Shown here: positions 1 through 6,041 of the stretch, piece by piece
How positions within the stretch are numbered: position 1 is the first letter of the stretch
How the letters are laid out: each line of letters starts with the position of its first letter
From: Solobacterium sp.
Lineage (GTDB): Bacteria > Bacillota_I > Bacilli_A > Erysipelotrichales > Erysipelotrichaceae
Direction of reading: 5' to 3'
DNA: 8,584 nt
Assembly (NCBI GenBank): GCA_017419465.1
Contig: JAFOLE010000166.1
Coordinates: 1 to 8,584, forward strand
Position numbers and translations under genes: made by a program
The notes under the pieces: generated by a model
Database searches by the model: none
Told to the model about the DNA's origin: nothing
The model's input: only the letters and a program-made list of their open reading frames with translations

Positions 1-99
1 AAAAAACGGTGCGGCGACCGGGGACGTCTGAAAGCGAACACGCAGATCCTGCAGGCAGAAGCGCCTGCTGTAAATAAACCATCAGAAACAATACAGATC
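1..99. other. Tail of an upstream unit, no gene assignable
   Basis: These bases precede the first terminator and probably contain the 3' end of an upstream gene, but I cannot identify it. On the + strand one frame closes with TGA at 29-31 and another with TAA at 75-77. The third stays open and runs in frame into ispD. A GC-rich 6-bp inverted repeat (GCAGGC 51-56, GCCTGC 63-68) lies in this stretch without a following T-tract. There is too little sequence to name a product. Confidence 0.4.
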
Positions 100-122
100 A
101 AAGCTGCGGGATGCAGCTTTTT
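100..122 (+). terminator. Intrinsic terminator upstream of ispD
   Basis: The 8-bp perfect stem AAAGCTGC (100-107) / GCAGCTTT (113-120) has the 5-nt loop GGGAT and ends in a run of five T (118-122). This is the standard form of a rho-independent terminator on the + strand. It probably ends the transcript of whatever gene lies left of the window, which implies that ispD needs its own promoter. Confidence 0.8.
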
Positions 123-132
123 ACTTGGTAAT

Positions 133-141
133 TGCTATAAT
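133..141 (+). promoter_or_regulatory. Extended -10 promoter for ispD
   Basis: TGC followed by TATAAT (136-141) is a perfect extended -10 element (TGn-TATAAT). No convincing -35 box lies 16-18 nt upstream, because that space is filled by the terminator's 3' arm, but extended -10 promoters can work without one. The predicted start of transcription, about 7 nt past the box, falls at or beside the ispD ATG (148). Confidence 0.55.
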
Positions 142-147
142 GAAGGC

Positions 148-789
148 ATGTTGGACTATACCGCACTGATTGTGGCTGCCGGCGCGGGAACGCGCATGGG
201 GCTTGGATACAACAAGGCCTATTACCGGATGGCAGACGGAAAGACGATTCTCGAACATACGATGGACTGCTTCCTGCAGGATGAAGACTGTAAGGAGGTT
301 GTCGTGGTTACGGATTCCGAAGATTTTTATCACGCCCTCGGACCGGACACGATCGGAAAGATTGTTGTTGTGCAGGGCGGCGCTTCCCGTGAGGAAAGCG
401 TCTGGAACGGCATGAAGGCAGTGCTGTGCGATACCGTATTTGTGCATGACGGGGCACGGCCGTTTCTGCCCCGGGAGTGCCTCGGTGCATTGAAACAGGT
501 GATGGAAACGGAAGAGGCTGCCTGTCTGATGGTTCCCTGCAAGGATACGATCAAGGTGGTGGCCGACGGCCGGATTGAAAAAACACTGCCGCGCAGCACC
601 CTGATGGCAGCGCAGACGCCGCAGGCATTCCGCACGGAACTCCTGATGGACTGCATGGAGAAGGCACGGCGGGATGGATTTGAAGCGACCGATGACTGTT
701 CCATCGTGGAGGCCTATTCCGATGTGAAGATTGTGGTCGTGGAGGGCAGCTACGCAAACCGGAAGATTACTACCGTGGAAGATCTGTGA
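148..789 (+). CDS. ispD: 2-C-methyl-D-erythritol 4-phosphate cytidylyltransferase (IspD)
   Basis: IspD joins CTP and methylerythritol 4-phosphate to give CDP-methylerythritol, the third step of the cytosolic MEP isoprenoid pathway. The 213-aa protein shows the nucleotide-binding loop AAGAGTRMG (10-18) with R16 and K23, then HDGARPF (100-106), DTIK (133-136), R149, QTPQAF (156-161), TDDCS (181-185) and NRKITTVEDL at the C-terminus with K206. These match the known catalytic and substrate-binding positions of IspD. It is shorter than the usual 230-240 aa and stops immediately after the EDL motif, so the final short helix is missing. The ATG at 148 is chosen because the glycine-rich loop starts only nine residues later. 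The only SD-like bases, GAAGG (142-146), are one nt from the ATG, which is too close to act normally. A related enzyme, ribitol-5-phosphate cytidylyltransferase (TarI), is the main alternative but fits the motifs less well, and no teichoic acid genes are nearby. Confidence 0.93.
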   Translation: MLDYTALIVAAGAGTRMGLGYNKAYYRMADGKTILEHTMDCFLQDEDCKEVVVVTDSEDFYHALGPDTIGKIVVVQGGASREESVWNGMKAVLCDTVFVHDGARPFLPRECLGALKQVMETEEAACLMVPCKDTIKVVADGRIEKTLPRSTLMAAQTPQAFRTELLMDCMEKARRDGFEATDDCSIVEAYSDVKIVVVEGSYANRKITTVEDL

Positions 790-809
790 GTATATCTCAC
801 AGATTTTTT
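782..809 (+). terminator. Intrinsic terminator of ispD, overlapping its stop codon
   Basis: The 9-bp perfect stem ATCTGTGAG (782-790) / CTCACAGAT (796-804) has a TATAT loop and runs into six T (804-809). The ispD stop codon TGA (787-789) lies inside the 5' arm, so the gene has no 3' untranslated spacer before its terminator. A second T-run follows at 814-820. Confidence 0.9.
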
Positions 810-830
810 GTGCTTTTTTTGTGCCTGAAA

Positions 831-859
831 TACAAAACAGACAAATATTACGATATGAT
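831..859 (+). promoter_or_regulatory. Weak candidate promoter for the Na+/Pi cotransporter gene
   Basis: TATGAT (854-859) is a five-of-six match to a sigma-A -10 box. TACAAA (831-836), 17 nt upstream, is only a three-of-six match to a -35 box. A promoter is expected here because the preceding gene ends in a strong terminator, but this particular pair is only a candidate. Confidence 0.35.
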
Positions 860-904
860 TGATGTACGCGCGTTTATTCCGCGCATATAAGGGGGACACC
901 AGAA

Positions 905-2569
905 ATGTCACTTGCTTCTATGAACTGGGGGATGATCCTCGGCGGCTTCGGTCTGTTCATGTTCGGTATCAAATTCATGGGCGACGGACTCAAGGCAGTT
1001 GCCGGCGACAGTCTCCGTGATTACATTCAGAAGTACACATCCAATCCCGTATCGGGACTGGTGATCGGTATTATTCTTACCATTATCATGCAGTCAAGTT
1101 CCGCGACCTCCGCGATTTCCATCGGTCTTGTCCGGGCAGGACTGATGACACTGGATCAGGCGGCGGGCATTATTCTTGGCGCGACGATCGGTACCACGGT
1201 AACTTCATTCCTGATTTCCATCAACATCGAGAAGTATGCGATGTTCATCGTCTTTGTCGGAACGATGCTGATCTGTTTCACAAAACGGCGCAAGTTCATC
1301 TATTTCGGAAATGTCATCCTCGGCTTCGGCCTCATCTTCTTTGGCATGTCCGGCATGGGTGATTCCCTGGCGGCGCTGAAGGAACTTCCGCAGTTTGAGG
1401 CGATTGCCATGCGGATGAGTGAGAACCCGGTGCTCGCAATGCTGACGGGTGTCGTGCTGACAGCTGCCGTGCAGTCTTCCGCCGCAACGATCGGTGTTGC
1501 CCAGAAACTCTACCAGGCAGGCGCAATTACCTTCTCGGCATCTCTGCCGTTCATGTTCGGTGCCAATATAGGCACCACGATGACCGGTATTCTTGCGTCC
1601 ATCGGCGGTTCCATTGAAGGCAAACGGACCGCAGCCCTGCATACGACACTGAATATCATCTCCACGATCATCGGTATGGTGCTTCTGATTCCGTATTCCC
1701 GGTTTATTCAGTCCATTGCCGGCGGCCTGAATCCGATGATGCAGATCGCGGTGGCCAACATTATATTCAAAACCGTAACGACCTTATGCTTCCTGCCGTT
1801 TGTAAAACAGCTGGTCGCATTTGTATGCCGGATTATTCCTGATGCCGGCGAGAAACATCACCGTCTCGAACTGGAAGGCCTCGACGAAGACCTCACCAAG
1901 ATCCTTCCGTCCGCGGCAGTTCAGGCATCCGAACAGGCAATTCTCCGTCTTATTGATGTCGTTCGTCTGAATCTTATGAAGACAGATGAGTTCCTGCATA
2001 AACCCGGTACCTCGGATGACAAGGATGAGTTTGACAAGACCGAAGCGATGATCAACCGCTTCGACCAGCAGATCACGGAATATCTGATCAAACTGAACGT
2101 ACAGCGTCACCTGACCAAAAAAGACCGGAACGATGTCCGCTTCCAGTTTGATGCGATCAAGAACTATGAGCGTGTCGGTGATCTGGCATCCAATCTGATC
2201 GAGTTCTACCAGATGGTTTCCGAAGCGGGCGATAAGTTTACCGAACACGCGCTCGGTGAAATCGACGCAATGTACAGGCAGCTTGTGGACATGTATGACC
2301 TGTCGGTTGAAATCTTTGCGACCCGGGATGAGAAGATGTATGAACAGCTTCTTCAGATGGAACATGTGCTCGATGACCAGGAACAGGCTGCACGTCAGAA
2401 ACATTTCGAGCGGATGTCCAGCGGCATCTGCACGTCACCGGTTGCTGAATCCGTGTACTCCGATATTCTCGGTACGCTGGAACGTATGGGCGACCATTGC
2501 TGCAACGTCGCAAAATCTGCGGTTACCGGTTCTGCCAGTGACCTCTCCGATGATGAAGTGATTGCTTGA
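905..2569 (+). CDS. Na+/phosphate cotransporter with C-terminal PhoU-like domain
   Basis: The 554-aa inner-membrane protein belongs to the NptA/YjbB type of Na/Pi-cotransporters, which couple sodium to phosphate movement across the membrane. The N-terminal half (about 1-310) holds the two inverted family repeats. Each has a QSS motif, QSSSATSA (63-70) and QSSAATIG (190-197), and a matching glycine-rich segment, GATIGTT (92-98) and GANIGTTMTG (219-228), within several hydrophobic helices. The C-terminal part (about 335-545) is soluble and helical and carries two PhoU-type signatures, ERVGD (422-426) and ERMGDH (526-531). In other bacteria such fused PhoU domains are thought to control the transport domain or to sense phosphate. 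The start ATG has a G-rich ribosome site (AAGGGGG, 889-895) nine nt away. A terminator lies on each side, so it is probably monocistronic. No other phosphate genes (pst, phoB) are adjacent. The direction of transport, uptake or export, cannot be read from the sequence. Confidence 0.93.
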   Translation: MSLASMNWGMILGGFGLFMFGIKFMGDGLKAVAGDSLRDYIQKYTSNPVSGLVIGIILTIIMQSSSATSAISIGLVRAGLMTLDQAAGIILGATIGTTVTSFLISINIEKYAMFIVFVGTMLICFTKRRKFIYFGNVILGFGLIFFGMSGMGDSLAALKELPQFEAIAMRMSENPVLAMLTGVVLTAAVQSSAATIGVAQKLYQAGAITFSASLPFMFGANIGTTMTGILASIGGSIEGKRTAALHTTLNIISTIIGMVLLIPYSRFIQSIAGGLNPMMQIAVANIIFKTVTTLCFLPFVKQLVAFVCRIIPDAGEKHHRLELEGLDEDLTKILPSAAVQASEQAILRLIDVVRLNLMKTDEFLHKPGTSDDKDEFDKTEAMINRFDQQITEYLIKLNVQRHLTKKDRNDVRFQFDAIKNYERVGDLASNLIEFYQMVSEAGDKFTEHALGEIDAMYRQLVDMYDLSVEIFATRDEKMYEQLLQMEHVLDDQEQAARQKHFERMSSGICTSPVAESVYSDILGTLERMGDHCCNVAKSAVTGSASDLSDDEVIA

Positions 2570-2577
2570 AAAAAGAT

Positions 2578-2606
2578 TTGAAATTCTGCGGCGGAAGTGG
2601 TAAAAA
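2578..2606 (+). promoter_or_regulatory. Candidate promoter for the MATE transporter gene
   Basis: TTGAAA (2578-2583) and TAAAAA (2601-2606) are separated by exactly 17 nt. A TGG triplet precedes the second box, giving an extended -10 form. If used, transcription would start near 2613, upstream of the hairpin at 2631-2659. That hairpin would then lie in the leader of the MATE mRNA. No better promoter is visible between the hairpin and the MATE start. Confidence 0.4.
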
Positions 2607-2630
2607 CAGTAATGCTGAGCAGCAGATGAT

Positions 2631-2668
2631 ACGCGTAAGTCCGGGCAGGACCTGCGCGTTTTATTTTG
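2631..2668 (+). terminator. Intrinsic terminator after the Na+/Pi cotransporter gene (or attenuator of the MATE gene)
   Basis: The outer stem ACGCG (2631-2635) / CGCGT (2655-2659) continues through a T-G wobble and an A-T pair. After one A-C mismatch it continues into GTCC (2639-2642) / GGAC (2648-2651) around a GGGCA loop. A T-rich tract (TTTTATTTTG) begins at 2659. It lies about 60 nt past the cotransporter stop and about 40 nt ahead of the MATE start, so it may serve the first gene, gate the second, or both. Confidence 0.75.
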
Positions 2669-2709
2669 TTTCTCATGCTTTGGCAGAAATCTCCGGATGG
2701 AGGAAATCA

Positions 2710-4119
2710 ATGAATAACCGTTATCTTGAAACTGAATCTCTGACAACTCTGATGCGGCGCTATTCCGTGCCGTGCATCATCTCACTGCTGGTCGGTGCGC
2801 TGTACAACATCATCGATCAGATCTTTATCGCCAATGCATCGTACCTTGGCTCCTACGGCAACGCCGCCAATACCGTTGTCTTTCCGTTTACGATAATTGC
2901 GCTTGCGGCTGCGGTGATGATCGGTGACGGATGCAGTACCTTTCTGAGCATGTCGCTCGGCGCGGGAAAAACCGGTCAGGCAAGAAAGAGCGTGGGGTCC
3001 GCAGTCACTGTGCTGATCGGCTCCGGCATTCTTCTTTCAGCGGTGTTTCTTCTGCTCAAGGAACCGCTGATCACATTCTTCGGCGCACGCGTCAATGAAC
3101 AGACCTTTCAGCTTGCGTCGGAATACTTCTTCTGGATTGTGCTCGGCTTCCCGTTTTACATGTTCGGTCAGGGGATGAACCCGGTGATCCGTGCCGACGG
3201 GGATCCGCGTTACGCAATGAAGGTGACGCTGGCCGGTGCGTTCGCAAACATGATCCTTGATCCGATCATGATCAATGTTCTGCACATGGGGATGATGGGC
3301 GCAGCTCTTGCGACGGTCATCGGACAGCTGCTCACAGCTGTTCTCACCGTACGGTATCTGCTTCATATGAACACTGTCAGCCTGCGGTATACCGATATCC
3401 GCCTGCACCGTGATGTTCTGAACGTGTATCTTCCCCTTGGAATCACCAGTCTGCTCTCCCAGCTTTCCCTGGTCGCCTCCATGGCCGCAGTCAACAGTAT
3501 GGTTCAGAAATACAGCATGCTTGATCCGGTATTTTCCGCTCCGGGACTGACGCAGATTCCGATGGCGGTGATCGGCATCGTCATGAAGTTCTTCCAGATT
3601 GTCATTTCCATAGTCGTGGGCATGGCTGCCGGATGTGCGCCGATTGCCGCATACAATACCGGCGCTTCCAGAAATGACCGGGTATGGAAGCTGTTTCTGC
3701 TTCTTCTCAGAGGCGAGGCACTGGTCGGAATCGCAGCCCTTCTTCTGGCGGAGTTTGCGCCGTACCGGCTGATCGGACTGTTTGGCGCCGCGAATGAAAG
3801 TGTGTACTATACCGAATTTGCGGTCCGTACCTTCCGCATTTATCTTTCCATGATCGTGCTTGCGTGTATAAACAAAGCGGTATTCATCTACCTGCAGGCA
3901 CTTGGAAAAGCCGCGCTGTCCGCAGGGCTTTCCATGGTCCGTGAGATCGTGCTGGGTGTTGCGCTCCCGATCCTTCTGCCGATGCTGTATGGACTGGATG
4001 GTATTCTGTACTCGATGCCGTGCGCGGATCTTCTGACAGGTGTTCTCACGCTTGGTGCAGTGATTCTGATTCGCAGAAAACTGGCACAGGAAGAAACGCA
4101 GTCTCTGAATGCGGCCTGA
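2710..4119 (+). CDS. MATE-family multidrug / Na+ (or H+) antiporter
   Basis: The 469-aa integral membrane protein has about 12 hydrophobic helices and the usual MATE length. MATE proteins expel cationic drugs, dyes or metabolites in exchange for Na+ or H+. Family signatures are visible after helix 4: the segment NPVIRADGDPRYAM (157-170) and NMILDPIMI (180-188), which correspond to the conserved RAxGxPxxAM...NxxLDPxxI block. The N-terminus (TLMRRYSVPCIISLLVGALYNIIDQIF) resembles the first helix of MepA/DinF-type members. The ATG at 2710 is preferred because GGAGG (2699-2703) sits six nt upstream and the protein then begins just before helix 1. Longer in-frame openings back to TTG 2566 would translate the terminator hairpin. 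A terminator-like hairpin lies on each side. The substrate cannot be inferred, and no local MarR or TetR regulator gene is present. Confidence 0.92.
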   Translation: MNNRYLETESLTTLMRRYSVPCIISLLVGALYNIIDQIFIANASYLGSYGNAANTVVFPFTIIALAAAVMIGDGCSTFLSMSLGAGKTGQARKSVGSAVTVLIGSGILLSAVFLLLKEPLITFFGARVNEQTFQLASEYFFWIVLGFPFYMFGQGMNPVIRADGDPRYAMKVTLAGAFANMILDPIMINVLHMGMMGAALATVIGQLLTAVLTVRYLLHMNTVSLRYTDIRLHRDVLNVYLPLGITSLLSQLSLVASMAAVNSMVQKYSMLDPVFSAPGLTQIPMAVIGIVMKFFQIVISIVVGMAAGCAPIAAYNTGASRNDRVWKLFLLLLRGEALVGIAALLLAEFAPYRLIGLFGAANESVYYTEFAVRTFRIYLSMIVLACINKAVFIYLQALGKAALSAGLSMVREIVLGVALPILLPMLYGLDGILYSMPCADLLTGVLTLGAVILIRRKLAQEETQSLNAA

Positions 4120-4149
4120 ATATTCTGATTTCAGAACGTGTAAATCTGC

Positions 4150-4183
4150 CCCTCCCGCACTAATTGATATACGGGAGGGTTTT
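4150..4183 (+). terminator. Hairpin: MATE terminator and cover of the comFA ribosome site
   Basis: The 8-bp GC-rich perfect stem CCCTCCCG (4150-4157) / CGGGAGGG (4172-4179) has a 14-nt AT-rich loop and is followed by TTTTCTC. It lies 30 nt past the MATE stop and looks like a terminator, though the T-tract is short. The 3' arm contains the GGAGG (4174-4178) that must serve as ribosome site for comFA (ATG 4187), so folding of this stem would also block comFA translation. Confidence 0.6.
4174..4178 (+). promoter_or_regulatory. comFA ribosome binding site, buried in a hairpin stem
   Basis: GGAGG lies eight nt before the ATG at 4187, an ideal distance, and decides the comFA start. All five bases are paired in the stem 4150-4157 / 4172-4179. 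The alternative upstream ATG (4109), which overlaps the end of the MATE gene, has no ribosome site and would add 26 residues unrelated to ComFA. Confidence 0.75.
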
Positions 4184-4186
4184 CTC

Positions 4187-5329
4187 ATGAAATGTCCGAG
4201 ATGTCTGAATACCGACAGACGCTATTTTTACAAGGGAAGCCGGGGCTGGTATTGCCGCCGCTGTATTTCCTTCGGCCGGATCATGCTGGAGGAAGACAGC
4301 AGTCCGGCGGTGCTGAGCCCGGTAACTTCCGGCAGTGAGGAATATGTTCTGAAGTATCCGCTGACGCCCTATCAGAAAGAGGTGTCGCATCAGTGCGCGC
4401 TTGCGGCAGGGGAACAGGACGTCCTGATCAACGCCGTGTGCGGAGCCGGGAAGACGGAATTGATTCTGGAAAGCGCCGCAAAGATGCTTGCGCAGAAGAA
4501 AAAGGTCTGTTTTGCGATTCCCCGACGTCAGGTGGTGCTGGAACTGTCTGCCCGGCTTCAGGCGTGCTTTCCCAACGCGGCGGTGACTGCGGTATGCGGC
4601 GGTCATACGGACGTGACGGACGGAGATCTCATCGTCTGTACAACACATCAGCTGTACCGGTATTACCGGGCGTTTGATCTGCTCATTCTCGATGAGCCGG
4701 ATGCGTTTCCGTTCCGCGGAAATCCGGTGCTTCACGGCATTGCGGAAACCGCCTGCCGGGGCACGAAGATATATCTGACTGCGACGCCGGATGAAACGAT
4801 GCGCCGGAAGGTAAAGAACGGCTCGCTGCTGGAACTGAAGCTGAACCGGCGCCCGCACGGTCATCCGGTTCCGGAGCCAAGGATCATCACCGCGCCGTCG
4901 GTGATTCTTCTTGCGGTGCTGCTGCGCTGGCTGAAAGAACGGGATACGCCGCGCATGGTGTTTGTTCCGACAATCCGGGAAGCAGAGCTTATGGCGGCAT
5001 TTCTGCGCCTGTTTCTGCCCTGCGGCTGCGTGACATCGAAGAAGGAAAACCGGGACGCCGTGATTGCGGCGTTCCGCAGACAGAAATCCGGCGTGCTTGT
5101 CGCAACGACCGTCATGGAGCGGGGCGTGACCGTGCCCGGTGCGGACATCTGTGTCTTTCATGCGGACCATAGCGTGTTTGATGAGGCTTCCCTGATTCAG
5201 ATGGCAGGCCGCGCCGGAAGAACGTTTAAAAAGCCGGACGGGGATGTGCTGTTTCTTCAGATGAGCCGCAGTACATTGACTGACCGATGCCGCCGGAGGA
5301 TTCAGGAGGTGAACGCATGCGCTGTCTGA
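4187..5329 (+). CDS. comFA: Competence protein ComFA, DEAD-box-like DNA translocase/helicase
   Basis: ComFA is a membrane-associated superfamily 2 ATPase that helps drive single-stranded DNA into naturally competent Gram-positive cells. The 380-aa protein starts with a four-cysteine zinc-binding site (C3, C6, C23, C26), as in known ComFA proteins. The motor core follows. It has Walker A (CGAGKTE, 85-91), motif II DEPD (169-172) followed by AFPF, TATP (198-201), TTVMERGVT (307-315), and motif VI QMAGRAGR (338-345). It is shorter than the about 460-aa Bacillus subtilis protein, mostly through a compact N-terminal region. Motif II reads DEPD where DEVD is more typical of ComFA. The gene overlaps comFC by 13 nt, the usual partner order. 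Translation is probably controlled by the hairpin over its ribosome site. No obvious promoter or ComK-type box (AAAA-N5-TTTT) was seen upstream. PriA-like helicases share the fold, but the zinc site, the DE-D-AFPF string and the comFC neighbour favour ComFA. Confidence 0.92.
   Translation: MKCPRCLNTDRRYFYKGSRGWYCRRCISFGRIMLEEDSSPAVLSPVTSGSEEYVLKYPLTPYQKEVSHQCALAAGEQDVLINAVCGAGKTELILESAAKMLAQKKKVCFAIPRRQVVLELSARLQACFPNAAVTAVCGGHTDVTDGDLIVCTTHQLYRYYRAFDLLILDEPDAFPFRGNPVLHGIAETACRGTKIYLTATPDETMRRKVKNGSLLELKLNRRPHGHPVPEPRIITAPSVILLAVLLRWLKERDTPRMVFVPTIREAELMAAFLRLFLPCGCVTSKKENRDAVIAAFRRQKSGVLVATTVMERGVTVPGADICVFHADHSVFDEASLIQMAGRAGRTFKKPDGDVLFLQMSRSTLTDRCRRRIQEVNACAV
5304..5312 (+). promoter_or_regulatory. 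comFC ribosome binding site inside comFA
   Basis: AGGAGGTGA is a full-length match to the anti-Shine-Dalgarno sequence and sits within the last codons of comFA. GGAGG ends seven nt before the ATG at 5317. It fixes the comFC start and suggests translational coupling. An in-frame ATG at 5287 would lack such a site. Confidence 0.85.
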
Positions 5330-5985
5330 TGTGCGGGGAACTGATCCGCAGGGACTCCTTTACGGAGCTGTTTCAGAAGGAAGATGTACTGTGCCCAAAC
5401 TGCCGGGAAAAATGGAAGCGGATCTCCCGTTCCTTCCGGTTTGAAGGACATGATGCCTTTGCACTGTATGCCTACGACAGCGGGTTTTCCGAATGCCTCC
5501 TGCAGTACAAGGAGCTCTGCGATGAGGCGTTGAAACCGGTGTTTCTGTATCCGGATATCGGGATGCTGAGACGGATGTACCGGGGACGGACGCTTCTGCT
5601 GCTTCCCAGTGCGCCGCAGGATGTGGAATACCGCGGATTCTCGCATCTGCGGGGAATTTTCGAGTGGCTGAAACTGCCGGTGATGGAGCCGTTTGAAAAG
5701 ATTTCCGGACGCTCACAGAAGAACCTGGGAAAAGAGGAACGTGCCGCAATGCGCACGGATATCCGTCTGAAAAACGGGGTTCGCATTCCGCGCCGCGTCG
5801 TGCTTGCGGATGATGTGATCACGACCGGATCGACGATGAAAGGCGCGCTTTCCGTCCTGCCGGAGGGACTGGACATCCGGATTTTTGCGTGCGGTCTTGC
5901 GGAAGCGCCCAAGGAACGTGCGGAAACAGGCGGAATGATGCGGTTTCTTCATCGCGGAACGGGTTTCCGGGATTCCTTGAAGTGA
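5317..5985 (+). CDS. comFC: ComFC/ComF amidophosphoribosyltransferase-like competence protein
   Basis: The 222-aa protein belongs to the ComFC/GntX family, in which a zinc finger is joined to a phosphoribosyltransferase-like fold. It is needed for DNA uptake in competent bacteria, where it acts with ComFA on the inside of the membrane. The N-terminal finger is C3-x2-C6...C26-x2-C29. The central conserved string LLQYKELCDEAL (61-72) corresponds to the family's K-containing 'YK..gD' block. PSAPQDVEYRGFSHL (97-111) corresponds to its 'RGFNQ' block, and RSQKNLGKEER (132-142) to the following basic loop. The PRPP-binding loop is VVLADDVITTGST (161-173). The start ATG overlaps the end of comFA and is preceded by a perfect AGGAGG site. 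The last codons contain the -35 box of the secA promoter (TTGAAG, 5977-5982). No terminator follows, so readthrough into secA is possible. Confidence 0.93.
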   Translation: MRCLMCGELIRRDSFTELFQKEDVLCPNCREKWKRISRSFRFEGHDAFALYAYDSGFSECLLQYKELCDEALKPVFLYPDIGMLRRMYRGRTLLLLPSAPQDVEYRGFSHLRGIFEWLKLPVMEPFEKISGRSQKNLGKEERAAMRTDIRLKNGVRIPRRVVLADDVITTGSTMKGALSVLPEGLDIRIFACGLAEAPKERAETGGMMRFLHRGTGFRDSLK

Positions 5986-6005
5986 AATATTTATAACGTT
6001 ATAAT
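5977..6005 (+). promoter_or_regulatory. Sigma-A-type promoter of secA
   Basis: TTGAAG (5977-5982) and the perfect TATAAT (6000-6005) are 17 nt apart, close to the consensus vegetative promoter. The -35 box lies in the last codons of comFC. Transcription should start near 6012, giving a leader of about 30 nt. The -10 box overlaps a 14-bp perfect palindrome (5991-6004). Confidence 0.75.
5991..6004. repeat. 14-bp perfect palindrome TTATAACGTTATAA
   Basis: The bases read the same on both strands with no spacer. They lie in the gap between comFC and secA and cover most of the secA -10 box. Such placement would suit a repressor or response-regulator operator. The palindrome is AT-rich, so part of its symmetry may come by chance from the TATAAT sequence. 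Confidence 0.7.
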
Positions 6006-6041
6006 AAATTGGCTGATTTATACGATCAGGAGGTTTTTATT

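Noticed and set aside
1784..2404. Antisense frame across the PhoU-like part of the cotransporter
   Set aside because: It is a shadow of a well-supported + strand gene, with no recognisable product.
2566..2709. N-terminal extension of the MATE protein from TTG 2566
   Set aside because: It would translate through the terminator hairpin, has no ribosome site, and the added residues are not MATE-like. GGAGG before ATG 2710 is decisive.
4109..4186. Upstream start for ComFA overlapping the MATE gene end
   Set aside because: There is no ribosome site, and the 26 extra residues include the hairpin. The zinc-finger start at 4187 fits the family.
3037..4188. Antisense frame across the MATE gene, rich in His, Gln and charged residues
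   Set aside because: The composition is that of a reversed membrane-protein gene, and it has no domain or supporting signals.
6009..6041. TTG start adding 11 residues to SecA
   Set aside because: It lies at or before the predicted transcription start and lacks a ribosome site. ATG 6042 follows AGGAGG at the right distance, and MAGILDKLL matches SecA N-termini.
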